Positions 1-7,884 of a stretch of DNA of 41,095 bases are shown here, one piece after another. The notes beneath the pieces were generated by a model that saw only the letters and a list, made by a program, of their open reading frames with translations, did not search any database and had not been told where the DNA came from. Made by a program: the position numbers and the translations under genes. How positions within the stretch are numbered: position 1 is the first letter of the stretch; each line of letters opens with the position of its first letter. The DNA comes from Clostridia bacterium (lineage in GTDB: Bacteria; Bacillota; Clostridia; TANB77; CAG-508). The stretch is from positions 1-41,095 of the forward strand of contig JAAWAX010000043.1 of the NCBI GenBank assembly GCA_022792395.1, written 5' to 3'.

Positions 1-510
1 GCAGTCCAAACAAGAAAACAGGAAATAATAGAAGACAGAATAAAACTAATGAATCGATTAGAAGCAAGAGAAAAATTAAAAGAATCAGAAAAACAATTAT
101 CAAAAAATATTTATGAAAGAGGAGTAGATGATTTAGGATTTGCAAGAATTCGATCAAAAGGAGATTCAGCTTTATTTGGAGGATTAAATACTATGCAAAT
201 GAAAGCAAAATATGGTGTAAAAGAAAAAAGGTCACTTGCAGATTTTTTACCAACACTTACAATAGCAGCAAAAAATTTAGCAACTGAAATGACAAACTAT
301 AATGTAACTGAAAAAGATATATATGGGGAAGAAAGTATAACAGATGAACATATAGATAATAATTTGAGTGTAAGAAATATGTTAAATAAAAGAGGAATAA
401 AACCAGAAAATTTAAAACTAGCAGAAGATTTGAAAAAGTTAGAAAGAAGAGCGAAATCAGAAAATAAGAAAATGGCAAATAATAATAAATTGCCAAAAAG
501 AAATAAATAA
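1..510 (+). CDS. dinD: DNA-damage-inducible protein D (DinD), C-terminal part
   Basis: The reading frame is open to the left edge, so this is the 3' part of a longer gene; the ATG at 49 is internal. Visible stretches typical of the DinD family include GDSALFGG, LADFLPTLTIAAKNLATEM, ITDEHIDNN, SVRNMLNKRGIKPENL and EDLKKLERRAKSE. DinD proteins are roughly 270-290 residues with an N-terminal BRO-type domain, which is missing here because of the window edge. In E. coli DinD is an SOS-induced protein that inhibits RecA filament activity. Whether this copy is SOS-controlled cannot be seen, as its promoter lies outside. The C-terminus is Lys/Asn-rich. A Nudix gene follows 19 bases later in the same direction, so the two may share a transcript. 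Confidence 0.85.
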   Translation, partial: AVQTRKQEIIEDRIKLMNRLEAREKLKESEKQLSKNIYERGVDDLGFARIRSKGDSALFGGLNTMQMKAKYGVKEKRSLADFLPTLTIAAKNLATEMTNYNVTEKDIYGEESITDEHIDNNLSVRNMLNKRGIKPENLKLAEDLKKLERRAKSENKKMANNNKLPKRNK

Positions 511-529
511 AAATATCAAGGAGAAAGAA

Positions 530-961
530 ATGGAAAGATTTAAATTAGTAACAGCAGTACATCTAATATTAATAGAAGATGAAAAGATATTGTTACAAAG
601 AAGATATAACACAGGATATGAAGATGGAAATTATAGTGTTGTAGCAGGTCACATAGATGGCAATGAAAGTGTAATAAAAGCAATGCAAAGAGAAGCACTA
701 GAAGAAGCAGGAATAAAAATAAAGGAAGAAGATTTAGAAATTGTTCATGTTATGCATAGAAAAACATCTGATAGAGAGAGTATAGATTATTTTTTTACTT
801 GTAAAAAGTATTATGGTGAGATTACAATTATGGAAAAAGATAAGTGTGATGAATTAAAATTTTTTAAATTAGATAAATTACCAATTAATGTAATTCCATA
901 TGTAAGAAAGGGGATAGAAAATTATCTAAATAATGAACCTTTTTCTATATATGGTTGGTAA
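530..961 (+). CDS. Nudix hydrolase (143 aa)
   Basis: The Nudix box is complete: Gly40, five residues, Glu46, seven residues, then REALEEAG at 54-61. This motif binds Mg2+ and positions a nucleoside-diphosphate-linked substrate for hydrolysis. The length is normal for a single-domain Nudix enzyme. The flanking HIDGNES and FFTCKKYYGEI segments resemble the MutT/NTP-pyrophosphohydrolase group, but the substrate cannot be told from sequence. The start is supported by AAGGAG about 8 bases upstream. It lies directly downstream of dinD and is closed by a hairpin shared with the convergent asnB gene. A sanitising role next to a DNA-damage gene is an inference from context only. Confidence 0.85.
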   Translation: MERFKLVTAVHLILIEDEKILLQRRYNTGYEDGNYSVVAGHIDGNESVIKAMQREALEEAGIKIKEEDLEIVHVMHRKTSDRESIDYFFTCKKYYGEITIMEKDKCDELKFFKLDKLPINVIPYVRKGIENYLNNEPFSIYGW

Positions 962-970
962 AAAATATAT

Positions 971-1001
971 AACTTGAGGTTCCAATTTGTCACCTCAAGT
1001 T
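971..1001. terminator. Bidirectional hairpin between the Nudix gene and asnB
   Basis: A perfect 10-bp stem (aacttgaggt / acctcaagtt) has an 11-base loop and is flanked by A/T tracts on both sides (aaaaatatat to the left, ttata to the right). It sits between two convergent genes, so it likely serves both, more convincingly asnB on the minus strand, where the outgoing strand reads atatattttt. Confidence 0.75.
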
Positions 1002-1006
1002 TATAA

Positions 1007-2854
1007 CTATAATTCAATCTTCGGCTGATATTTCTCTAGCCACATATTTACTTGGCAAAGATAAGCCATAAGTTGAGGACCAGTCATTAATTGACCAAAC
1101 CAAGGGCGAGAAAATGACTTGCCATCTGTATTTAAAATATCTAAAATAAAATCACGATTCAATAAATTATGAATAGGAGCATTTTTATCTTTCATAATAT
1201 CAGTAAGCATGGATTTAACCTTAGACAAGTAGGTAGGGTTATGCGTTTTTGGATAAGGAGATTTTTTTCTATCAACAATTTCATTAGGTAGAAAATCTCT
1301 AGCTACATAACGAAGTAATCCTTTTTCTCGACCATTTAAAGCTTTCATTTCCCAAGGAATATTCCAAACATATTGAGCTAAACGATAATCACAGAAGGGA
1401 ACACGAAGTTCAAAACCATTATACATAGCCATTTTGTCTGAACGATCCAAAAGTGTTTGCATAAACCAATTTAAAGTTAAATGTGAGATTTTTCTTTTTT
1501 CGGCAGTCTCTTTAGAATCAGAATCTAAAATTTCGACATCTAGCAAACTTTCATGATAACGGAAATCAATATATTCTTTTAGATTAACTTTTTTGGCTAT
1601 ATTTGGATTTAATAATTGTTGTCTTTCTGAAACCGCAATAGACCAAGGGAAGGTATTACTACTTAAAGCATCTTCACGGAAGAACCAAGGATAACCACCA
1701 AAAATCTCATCTGCACATTCACCAGTCAAAGCTACTGTCATTTCTTTCTTTACATTTTTGCAAAACAACAGTAAGGAAGAATCAATATCAGCCATACCTG
1801 GCATATCTCTAGCTATCATGGCATCTTCTAAAAAAGAAGCAAGTTCTGGTGTATCAATTATAATCTTATGATGATTAGTATGTAAATTCTGATTCATTAA
1901 ATCAATATAATAATTGTCAGAATTTGGTTGAAAATCACTTTTAACAAAATTTTTATCATTATCCACATAATCAATCGAATACGTATCTAGAGGTGGTAAT
2001 CCTTCCTTTTCACAATAATCAGCCGCAAATTTAGTAATAATACTAGAGTCTAATCCACCAGAAAGAAAAGTACACAAAGGAACATCAGAAACTAGTTGTT
2101 TTGTAATAGCATCATTCAGTAAAAATTTTAATCTATCGCAAGTTTGATCAAAATTATCAGTATGCTTTTTAGAAACCAATTTCCAATATCTTTCTAAATG
2201 CAAACCAGAGGAATTAAAAACTCCAAAATGAGCAGGTTTTATCTCAAAAATATTTTTAAAAATAGTAGTTCCTGGCGTGTGTGCAGGACCTATTCCAAAC
2301 ATTTCAGCAATTCCTTGTTCATCCATTTCTTTGCTAATACTAGGATATTCAAAAATTGCTTTTAATTCAGAAGCAAAAATCAAAGTATTATCTTTTATAG
2401 TATAAAATAGAGGTTTTATTCCAAAATGGTCACGTGCTAAAAATAATTCTTGTTTTTTACTGTTCCAAATGGCAAAAGCAAAAATACCATTTAAATGATG
2501 AACTACATCATTTCCATAGTAAATATAACTTTTGAGTAATACTTCTGTATCGCAATGGCCTTCAAAAGTAAAACCATTTTCTTCTAATGTATTTCGCAGT
2601 TCTTTTGTATTGTAAATTTGTCCATTGTAGCAAATCGCATAATCTCCATAAGAAGATTTTTCAATCATTGGTTGTTTACCACCTTTTGGATCAATCACAA
2701 TTAATCTTTTATGTCCCATAGAGACATGTTCATTTATGTAGTAACCATCTTCATCTGGACCTCTTTTTTTTAGGGTTTCGTTCATTTTTTCAATTATCGT
2801 TTTATTTGATAAAATTTTTTCTTTCATATTGGCAAATCCTACAAAACCACACAT
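1007..2854 (-). CDS. asnB: Asparagine synthase (glutamine-hydrolysing)
   Basis: At 615 aa this is full-length AsnB: it makes asparagine from aspartate, ATP and glutamine in the cytoplasm. The protein begins MCGFVGF, so Cys2 becomes the N-terminal nucleophile of the class II glutaminase domain (about residues 2-190; KRGPDEDG and HKRLIVID are typical). The synthetase domain carries the PP-loop LSGGLDSS near residue 265 and the downstream segment ALTGECADEIFGGYPWFF. The final part with RSDKMAMYNGFELRVPF matches the family. The start is fixed by AGGAGG just upstream of the ATG and by the requirement for Cys at position 2. It is monocistronic and convergent with the Nudix gene. It has no in-frame CGG. 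Confidence 0.95.
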   Translation of the reverse strand: MCGFVGFANMKEKILSNKTIIEKMNETLKKRGPDEDGYYINEHVSMGHKRLIVIDPKGGKQPMIEKSSYGDYAICYNGQIYNTKELRNTLEENGFTFEGHCDTEVLLKSYIYYGNDVVHHLNGIFAFAIWNSKKQELFLARDHFGIKPLFYTIKDNTLIFASELKAIFEYPSISKEMDEQGIAEMFGIGPAHTPGTTIFKNIFEIKPAHFGVFNSSGLHLERYWKLVSKKHTDNFDQTCDRLKFLLNDAITKQLVSDVPLCTFLSGGLDSSIITKFAADYCEKEGLPPLDTYSIDYVDNDKNFVKSDFQPNSDNYYIDLMNQNLHTNHHKIIIDTPELASFLEDAMIARDMPGMADIDSSLLLFCKNVKKEMTVALTGECADEIFGGYPWFFREDALSSNTFPWSIAVSERQQLLNPNIAKKVNLKEYIDFRYHESLLDVEILDSDSKETAEKRKISHLTLNWFMQTLLDRSDKMAMYNGFELRVPFCDYRLAQYVWNIPWEMKALNGREKGLLRYVARDFLPNEIVDRKKSPYPKTHNPTYLSKVKSMLTDIMKDKNAPIHNLLNRDFILDILNTDGKSFSRPWFGQLMTGPQLMAYLCQVNMWLEKYQPKIEL

Positions 2855-2883
2855 AATAACCTCCTGTAAACAATAAATTTTTT

Positions 2884-2910
2884 ATTATAATCTTTTACTA
2901 GTGTATGCAA
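2884..2910 (-). promoter_or_regulatory. Candidate asnB promoter
   Basis: On the minus strand TTGCAT and TATAAT are separated by 15 bases, upstream of the asnB ribosome binding site. The -10 is perfect but the spacer is short, so this is tentative. Confidence 0.4.
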
Positions 2911-2976
2911 AAAATAATATAAAATTTATTGATTTTCTAAAAAAGTTGTAGTAGACTAAAAATGGAGGAAGAGAAA

Positions 2977-3522
2977 ATGAAATTCAAAAATGTGTTAAAA
3001 CATTTTATGCTAATTACACATCATAAATGGGTTGTTTTTAAATTATGTTGTAAAATCGGAGAGCCTTGGAGAGGATTTGTACATGATTTATCGAAATATT
3101 CTCCAACTGAATTTTGGGAAAGTGCTAACTATTATGTAGGAGACCATTCACCAATAACAGAAGCAAAAAAAGATAAGGGCTATTCAGAAGCTTGGTTACA
3201 CCATAAAGGAAGAAATAAACATCATACACATTATTGGGTAGATTATGATGCTACAGAAAGAACTCCTATTATTCCATATAAATATGCTGCTGAAATGATT
3301 TGTGACAAGTTGGCAGCGGGAATCATTTATGAAGGAAAAAGATGGACAAAAGAATCTGAATTAGCTTATTGGGAAGAAAAAGAAAAAAATAAATTAGAAA
3401 TGAATCCTAAAATAAGAGATTTCATAACAGCTGTTTTTCAAGAAGTAGCAGAGAATGGGATTGACAAAACAATAACTAAAAAGAATATAAAGCAATTATA
3501 CAAAAAATATTGTGAATCTTAA
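2977..3522 (+). CDS. DUF5662 family protein (181 aa)
   Basis: This looks like the DUF5662 family, often auto-annotated as 'catalase' without basis. It has conserved FVHDLSKYSPTEFWESA followed by a His-rich stretch HHKGRNKHHTHYW and MICDKLAAG. The several His/Asp residues arranged this way suggest an HD-like metal-binding helical fold, which is inference. An upstream ATG at 2962 exists but overlaps the ribosome binding site (GGAGGAAGAG), so translation most likely starts at 2977 (MKFKNVL), about 8 bases after the GGAGG. The gene is divergent from asnB. rpmF follows with its own promoter. No function is established. Confidence 0.75.
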   Translation: MKFKNVLKHFMLITHHKWVVFKLCCKIGEPWRGFVHDLSKYSPTEFWESANYYVGDHSPITEAKKDKGYSEAWLHHKGRNKHHTHYWVDYDATERTPIIPYKYAAEMICDKLAAGIIYEGKRWTKESELAYWEEKEKNKLEMNPKIRDFITAVFQEVAENGIDKTITKKNIKQLYKKYCES

Positions 3523-3540
3523 AAACAACATTTCTAACTA

Positions 3541-3569
3541 TTGACAAAAAAGGAAAATACTTGTATAAT
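3541..3569 (+). promoter_or_regulatory. Consensus sigma-A promoter of rpmF
   Basis: TTGACA, a 17-base spacer, then TATAAT. All six positions of both boxes match consensus, as expected for a ribosomal protein gene. It lies inside an upstream extension of the rpmF reading frame, showing that the extension is not translated. Confidence 0.9.
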
Positions 3570-3644
3570 CTTATAGTGACTAAAAATAACGAAAAAATTT
3601 CAAACAGATATATACCTATATCTAAAAGCAAGGGGGGAATTAGA

Positions 3645-3836
3645 ATGGCACAACCAAAAAGAAGATGGTCAAAAGCAAGAACACACTCAAAAAGATCAAC
3701 TTGGAAAAAAGAAAATCCAACACTTTCAAGTTGCCCACATTGCCATGAACCAGTAATGCCACATAGAGTTTGTAAAAACTGCGGATATTATGATGGAAAA
3801 GAAGTCGTGGCTAAAAAAGAAACGGAAAATGCATAA
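3645..3836 (+). CDS. rpmF: 50S ribosomal protein L32
   Basis: This 63-aa protein is bL32 of the large ribosomal subunit. The N-terminus MAQPKRRWSKARTHSKRS is the basic bL32 tail, followed by a zinc ribbon with CPHC and CKNC. The zinc-binding cysteine form shows this is the C+ paralogue. The start is set by the strong AGGGGGG site about 8 bases upstream; the frame upstream of it is promoter DNA. The usual neighbour yceD (DUF177) is absent: a DUF5662 gene precedes it. It is transcribed alone from a consensus promoter and closed by a hairpin. Confidence 0.97.
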   Translation: MAQPKRRWSKARTHSKRSTWKKENPTLSSCPHCHEPVMPHRVCKNCGYYDGKEVVAKKETENA

Positions 3837-3847
3837 AAGGGAAGAAT

Positions 3848-3880
3848 AACGCTTATATCATAAGATATGAGTGTTGTTTT
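3848..3880 (+). terminator. Terminator of rpmF
   Basis: A 12-bp stem with two G-U pairs (aacgcttatatc / gatatgagtgtt), a 4-base loop, then gtttt. Confidence 0.7.
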
Positions 3881-3932
3881 GCATTTAATAAGATAGATTA
3901 GAAAAAATTTATAATAAAAGAGGAAGACATAT

Positions 3933-4463
3933 ATGGAGAATTTTTTGAAAAAATCAAGTTGGACAGATATTATTACATCATTTTTATTTATTCTATTAGG
4001 AATGATACTTATGGCAAAACCAGAATTTGTTATGTCCATGATTTCATTCTTTTTAGGAAGCATATGTATCATTATGGGATTATTAAAAGGTATCGATTAT
4101 TTTGCTTATGGAAAAAAAGAAAATTACTTATTGGCACTTGCTATTGTAAGTGTTGTTGCTGGAATTGTTATTATGTTTTGTGCAGATACCATTGCATCTA
4201 TTTTTAGAATATTAATTGCTATTTGGATTGTGTATAATGGAATCATGAATTTGCAAACTACTATTGTATGGAAGGACTATAAATCACGCTTATGGTTATT
4301 GACACTAATATTATCCATTACAACCATTATAGCAGGAGTTTATATTTTAGTAACAAATGGAGCAATGTTGCAAATTGTTGGCGGAATTATTTCGATTTAT
4401 GGAATTGTCAATATTATAGAAAATACTATTTTTATTAAAAAGATTGAAAATTATTTAGATTAA
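3933..4463 (+). CDS. DUF308 (HdeD-like) membrane protein, 176 aa
   Basis: Almost the whole protein is hydrophobic, with about six membrane segments arranged as paired helices (for example IITSFLFILLGMILMA, YLLALAIVSVVAGIVIMF and LLTLILSITTIIAGVYILV). Each pair resembles a DUF308 repeat (short helix, A/N-P or N-G turn, then GxxxxxxG helix). E. coli HdeD of this family is linked to acid resistance, but most homologues have no known role. The start follows AGAGGAAG. It ends shortly before a strong hairpin, so it is monocistronic. Confidence 0.75.
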   Translation: MENFLKKSSWTDIITSFLFILLGMILMAKPEFVMSMISFFLGSICIIMGLLKGIDYFAYGKKENYLLALAIVSVVAGIVIMFCADTIASIFRILIAIWIVYNGIMNLQTTIVWKDYKSRLWLLTLILSITTIIAGVYILVTNGAMLQIVGGIISIYGIVNIIENTIFIKKIENYLD

Positions 4464-4485
4464 ATTGTTGTTAATAAGAAAAATT

Positions 4486-4533
4486 AAAAAAACTCTAGTT
4501 ATCTTTATCAAAATAAGAAACTAGAGTTTTTTA
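4486..4533 (+). terminator. Terminator of the DUF308 gene
   Basis: A 14-bp stem aaaaaactctagtt / aactagagtttttt with an 18-base loop; the right arm is the U-tract. Confidence 0.85.
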
Positions 4534-4685
4534 TTGAATTAAAAAGTATTTGTTACTTTACTTGATATTACGAAATTAAAAGAGGTTAATCGTGTTTTTA
4601 TTTGACAAAAACATTTTAGATGTATTTTATTTTGTGTCATTTTGTAGAAAAGAAGCATAATATGATAGTAAAAGGAGGAAGGAAA

Positions 4686-5042
4686 ATGTTTAGAAGAAAA
4701 TGTTTTTGTATGAACAATAGCTATAATAACGATTCAAGTGAATTACAGAATGATATGATAGAAAAACAATGCAATGATGTAATTTCTTATGAAGAATATT
4801 CTAATAGCTGTGATTGTGGATTTGATGAAGAATATAATATGTTTCCAGAAAATCCAATGTTAGCACAAAGTTATGTTCCAATTCAATATATGGATAAAAC
4901 TTTTAAACCATGTATTGGTTTAAAAATGGGAACCATTTTTCCAGAATTAGTTAGCCCTTATGTTCCAGGTCAATCTATGGAAGAAATAAATTATATTAGA
5001 GAAATGAATGAAATTGGGAAGGGGTGTAATCAATGTCGTTAG
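4686..5042 (+). CDS. cotJA: Spore coat associated protein CotJA
   Basis: The C-terminal half has the CotJA signature: LAQSYVPIQYMDKTFKP, then MGTIFPELVSPYVPGQ. The N-terminal half is Cys/Asn-rich and variable (RRKCFCMNNSYNN). In Bacillus cotJABC is expressed in the mother cell under sigma-E and its products go to the inner coat. The frame is open upstream, but AAAGGAGGAAGG just before 4686 marks the true start (118 aa). It overlaps cotJB by 10 bases, so the three genes are an operon with translational coupling. A TTGACA at 4602-4607 lies upstream, but no clean sigma-E promoter could be assigned. Confidence 0.88.
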   Translation: MFRRKCFCMNNSYNNDSSELQNDMIEKQCNDVISYEEYSNSCDCGFDEEYNMFPENPMLAQSYVPIQYMDKTFKPCIGLKMGTIFPELVSPYVPGQSMEEINYIREMNEIGKGCNQCR

Positions 5043-5395
5043 AAGAAAACAGAAATTGTGGTTGTGGATGTAATAATATGGAAGATGGAACAGTAACATC
5101 AAATACAAACAATTGTTGCTATTGTGAAACAGAAAGAACTGTCGATTGCGAAGCAAAAAGAGAAATGATAGAACAAATTAGATGTTATGATTTTGCTATT
5201 ACAGAGTTGACTTTATATTTAGATACACACCCAGAAGATGAAAAAGCTCTTTGTTTGCATAGAAAATATTGTAAACAAGCTAAAGAATTAAAAGATAAAT
5301 ATCAAAAAGTATATGGACCTCTTACCATTAATTACCCTTGCAATAAGTGGAGATGGTTAGAAGAACCATGGCCATGGGAAAGGGGGAATTATTAA
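5033..5395 (+). CDS. cotJB: Spore coat protein CotJB
   Basis: Residues from about 45 onward (IRCYDFAITELTLYLDTHP, then DKYQKVYGPLT and the Trp-rich end WRWLEEPWPWE) are the CotJB domain. The N-terminal part is Cys-rich (NCGCGCNN, NCCYCET) and unlike typical CotJB, so it may be a metal-binding or disulfide-forming extension. The start overlaps the end of cotJA; GGAAGGGG lies upstream. The stop codon overlaps the cotJC start (TAATG). It acts with CotJA and CotJC in the spore coat. Confidence 0.9.
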   Translation: MSLEENRNCGCGCNNMEDGTVTSNTNNCCYCETERTVDCEAKREMIEQIRCYDFAITELTLYLDTHPEDEKALCLHRKYCKQAKELKDKYQKVYGPLTINYPCNKWRWLEEPWPWERGNY

Positions 5396-5994
5396 TGTGG
5401 ACTTATAATAAAACATTACAATATCCAATCAATATTAAATGTCCAGATCCAAAACTAGCTAAAGTAATTATATCACAATATGGTGGACCTGATGGTGAAC
5501 TTGCCGCATCTTTAAGATATCTTTCTCAAAGATTTGGTATGCCAGATCAAAAGGCAAAAGCTATTTTAAATGATATTGGAACAGAAGAATTAGCACATTT
5601 AGAAATGGTAGGAACAATCGTACACCAATTAACAGATGGAGCATCTATTGAAGAGATAGAAAAAGCAGGATTAAGTGCTTATTATACAGACCATGGAGTA
5701 GATGTATATCCACAATCTGCAGCAGGTGAACCTTTTACAGCAGCTTATATTGCATGTAAAGGAGACCCAATTGCAAACTTACAAGAGGACTTAGCAGCAG
5801 AGCAAAAGGCAAGAGCAACGTATGAAAAACTAATTGACCTTTGTCGTGATAATCCAGATGTTTTAGATCCATTAAGATATTTAAGAGAAAGAGAAGTAGT
5901 ACACTTCCAAAGATTTGGAGAAGCGCTTCGTGGTGTTCAAGACAAATTGGCAACAAAGAAATTTTATATGAATGATATGAAAACTTGTGAATAA
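5395..5994 (+). CDS. cotJC: Spore coat manganese catalase-like protein CotJC
   Basis: This 199-aa ferritin-like four-helix protein belongs to the manganese catalase family. Metal-ligand type motifs are visible: EELAHLEM, then EQKARATYEKL and REREVVHFQRFGEAL, giving the Glu/His set of a dimanganese centre. The start at 5395 (MWTYNKTLQYP) follows AAAGGGGG and overlaps the cotJB stop by one base. CotJC may protect the spore from peroxide. A hairpin closes the operon. Confidence 0.95.
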   Translation: MWTYNKTLQYPINIKCPDPKLAKVIISQYGGPDGELAASLRYLSQRFGMPDQKAKAILNDIGTEELAHLEMVGTIVHQLTDGASIEEIEKAGLSAYYTDHGVDVYPQSAAGEPFTAAYIACKGDPIANLQEDLAAEQKARATYEKLIDLCRDNPDVLDPLRYLREREVVHFQRFGEALRGVQDKLATKKFYMNDMKTCE

Positions 5995-6007
5995 TATGAA
6001 AAATATA

Positions 6008-6041
6008 GAAAAAGAGATTTTATTTAGCTCTTTTTCTTTTT
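6008..6041 (+). terminator. Terminator of the cotJ operon
   Basis: Stem aaaaagag / ctcttttt with an 11-base loop, followed by ctttttttat. Confidence 0.75.
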
Positions 6042-6082
6042 TTATAGATAAAATATAAAAAAGAAAAATTTTGGTAAATATA

Positions 6083-6111
6083 TTGCTATTTTACATAATT
6101 TATAGTATAAT
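6083..6111 (+). promoter_or_regulatory. Sigma-A promoter of the 6170 ORF
   Basis: TTGCTA, 17 bases, TATAAT. The -10 is perfect. The start codon follows about 58 bases later after AGAGAGGAAA. Confidence 0.75.
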
Positions 6112-6169
6112 TGTTAAGTAACAATGTAATAAAGTCCCCGTTTTTTCAAAAAGAAAGAGAGGAAACTAT

Positions 6170-6571
6170 ATGGCAAATAACAAAGTAATATTTCAGAGTG
6201 TATATGATTTAGTTCAGTCAAAAAAGAGGGTAGATCCTCATGATTTACGCAAGGCATCAGATGCTTTTTATAAAGAAATAAAGACTGTCGGGCTTTCAAA
6301 AACGAAGGTTATTTATGATGATGCGAATGGAAAAGAAACTGTAAAAAGTGCTACAGAGATACCAGAAACAATGCGGGCAGTTGCGTGTTTTGTAGAAACA
6401 TTATTAGAGAGGTGGGAAGGTTCAAGTTTGGAACGATTAAGGAACCATTATGAACTTTCAATGTCAGTACGGCATTACTTGCCGGAGGAATTGTATGAAA
6501 ATAGCCATACAACTTCCTCGATGAAATACTTAACAATCGATTCCTTCATCGATAGCTATTTGAAGCAGTAA
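6170..6571 (+). CDS. Hypothetical protein, 133 aa, foreign codon usage
   Basis: I do not recognise this protein. It is soluble, charged and probably helical, with no signal peptide. It has its own promoter, a ribosome binding site (GAGAGGAAA) and a terminator, so it looks like a free-standing gene. Codon usage is unlike its neighbours: arginine is AGG, CGC, CGA and CGG, glutamine is only CAG, and GC-ending codons are frequent. It has two in-frame CGG codons (in TMRAV and SVRHY). If CGG causes a +1 shift here as in seven native genes, translation would end at a TAG a few codons after the first CGG. That makes it either recently acquired and poorly translated, a real exception, or an indicator that shifting is not absolute. 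Confidence 0.55.
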   Translation: MANNKVIFQSVYDLVQSKKRVDPHDLRKASDAFYKEIKTVGLSKTKVIYDDANGKETVKSATEIPETMRAVACFVETLLERWEGSSLERLRNHYELSMSVRHYLPEELYENSHTTSSMKYLTIDSFIDSYLKQ

Positions 6572-6598
6572 TATATCAATCAAGCGGGGCAAATTCAA

Positions 6599-6660
6599 CT
6601 TGGAATTGATGTAAAATTCCAAGACAAAAAATCTAGTTCGAAAGAGCTAGACTTTTTGTT
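6599..6660 (+). terminator. Double hairpin after the 6170 ORF
   Basis: First hairpin cttggaatt / aattccaag at 6599-6623. Then a second one, aaaaaatctag / ctagactttttg with one mismatch, at 6625-6657, ending in a T-rich tail. The second is the likely terminator. Confidence 0.7.
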
Positions 6661-6725
6661 TAATATTGCCAATAACTACAATTATTTTTATTAGTACAAA
6701 TTTAAAATTAGTTAAATAACATTTT

Positions 6726-7730
6726 CTATAAAATATTATCACAGACATTCTCCAAACGATTCATAATAGCAATACCCAAACCTTCTTTTTTAACCCCCTC
6801 TACAAATATCATAGTAGGAGAAAGGGAAGATGCTTTATGTAGGGCAGAAAAAAGATTTTTAGAGTATGCATCTAAGTCATATTTAGATGCAATAGCAATA
6901 ACTTTTCTATTGAAATAAAAATCTTCATTTTCCTTGCAACAAAGAATAATGGAATTTATACAATTTTGACTCAAATTCATTATTTTATCTATCATTTTTT
7001 GATTATTTTCATAATAAACTAGGTTCACTTTACAATCTAGTTGATAATGTTTCATATTAGAACTAGGTAAAATATCATTTTTGTTATCTTCCAAGATTAC
7101 ATTTCCTACAACATTTTTTATTTGTTCTGGTGTAATACTACCTGGTCTTAAGATATGAGGAATATTATCTATTACTTTAACAACCGTTGATTCCATTCCA
7201 ATCTGACATTTTCCACCATCAATAGCATAATCTATAGAATCAGAAAATTCATCCAAAATATCCATTAAATTCGTTCCACTTAATTTACCAGAAATATTAG
7301 CACTAGGAGCTGCAATGGGAACACCAGACAACTCAACTAATTTATGTGCAATTATACTACTTGGCATACGTATACCTACTGAATCTGAATCAGCAGTTAC
7401 GATATTAGGAACAATATTTCTTCTCTTTAAAATAATAGTAAAAGGACCAGGAAAGAAATTTTCTATAAGTTTGTATTCGATAGGAGAAATATCTTGTGCT
7501 ATTGTTTCTATCATTTTCATACTACTTACCAATAAGCTAATAGGGTTTTTTCTATTTCTTTTTTTTATTTTATATATTTTTTCAACAGCATTTTCATCTA
7601 AACCATTTGTGCCAATTCCATAAACGGTTTCAGTTGGAAAAAGAACAATTCCTCCTTTTTTTAGGATAGTTGCTATTTCTTCTAATTTAGATTCTTGATA
7701 ACTATTTTGAGCATCGAAATAATTTTTCAT
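6726..7730 (-). CDS. tsaC: L-threonylcarbamoyladenylate synthase (Sua5/YwlC type)
   Basis: The 334-aa protein makes threonylcarbamoyl-AMP from threonine, bicarbonate and ATP, the first step of the t6A modification of ANN-decoding tRNAs. The YrdC core spans about residues 10-205: GGIVLFPTETVYGIG, KKRNRKNPISLLV, SDSVGIRMPSS and PIAAPSANISGKLSGTN are diagnostic. The C-terminal part (about 225-330) is the extra Sua5 domain, so this is the long form. AAGAAGG upstream of ATG supports the start. It has a promoter with correct spacing. tcdA in this window acts later on the same modification (t6A to ct6A). No in-frame CGG. Confidence 0.95.
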   Translation of the reverse strand: MKNYFDAQNSYQESKLEEIATILKKGGIVLFPTETVYGIGTNGLDENAVEKIYKIKKRNRKNPISLLVSSMKMIETIAQDISPIEYKLIENFFPGPFTIILKRRNIVPNIVTADSDSVGIRMPSSIIAHKLVELSGVPIAAPSANISGKLSGTNLMDILDEFSDSIDYAIDGGKCQIGMESTVVKVIDNIPHILRPGSITPEQIKNVVGNVILEDNKNDILPSSNMKHYQLDCKVNLVYYENNQKMIDKIMNLSQNCINSIILCCKENEDFYFNRKVIAIASKYDLDAYSKNLFSALHKASSLSPTMIFVEGVKKEGLGIAIMNRLENVCDNIL

Positions 7731-7762
7731 TTTATATAACCTTCTTTTTGTTTATTTATTTT

Positions 7763-7791
7763 ATTATACAAGTTAAAGAGATTTTTTTCAA
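7763..7791 (-). promoter_or_regulatory. Sigma-A promoter of tsaC
   Basis: On the minus strand TTGAAA, 17 bases, TATAAT, about 33 bases before the tsaC start. Confidence 0.8.
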
Positions 7792-7807
7792 CATTTTGCA
7801 CAGATTG

Positions 7808-7836
7808 TTGACGAAATCAACATAATATTGTATACT
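7808..7836 (+). promoter_or_regulatory. Sigma-A promoter of the 7885 ORF
   Basis: TTGACG, 17 bases, TATACT. It is divergent from the tsaC promoter 16 bases away. Confidence 0.8.
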
Positions 7837-7884
7837 TTTCTAGAAACTTGACAACAGTATTAGCAGAAAGGTGGTGGTTCTTAT

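Noticed and set aside
3561..3644. N-terminal extension of L32
   Set aside because: The segment contains the -10 box and the start point of the rpmF promoter; the strong ribosome binding site marks 3645.
4637..4663. Sigma-E promoter (tcatttt / cataatat) for cotJ
   Set aside because: The spacer is only 12 bases and the start point would fall on the ribosome binding site; not convincing.
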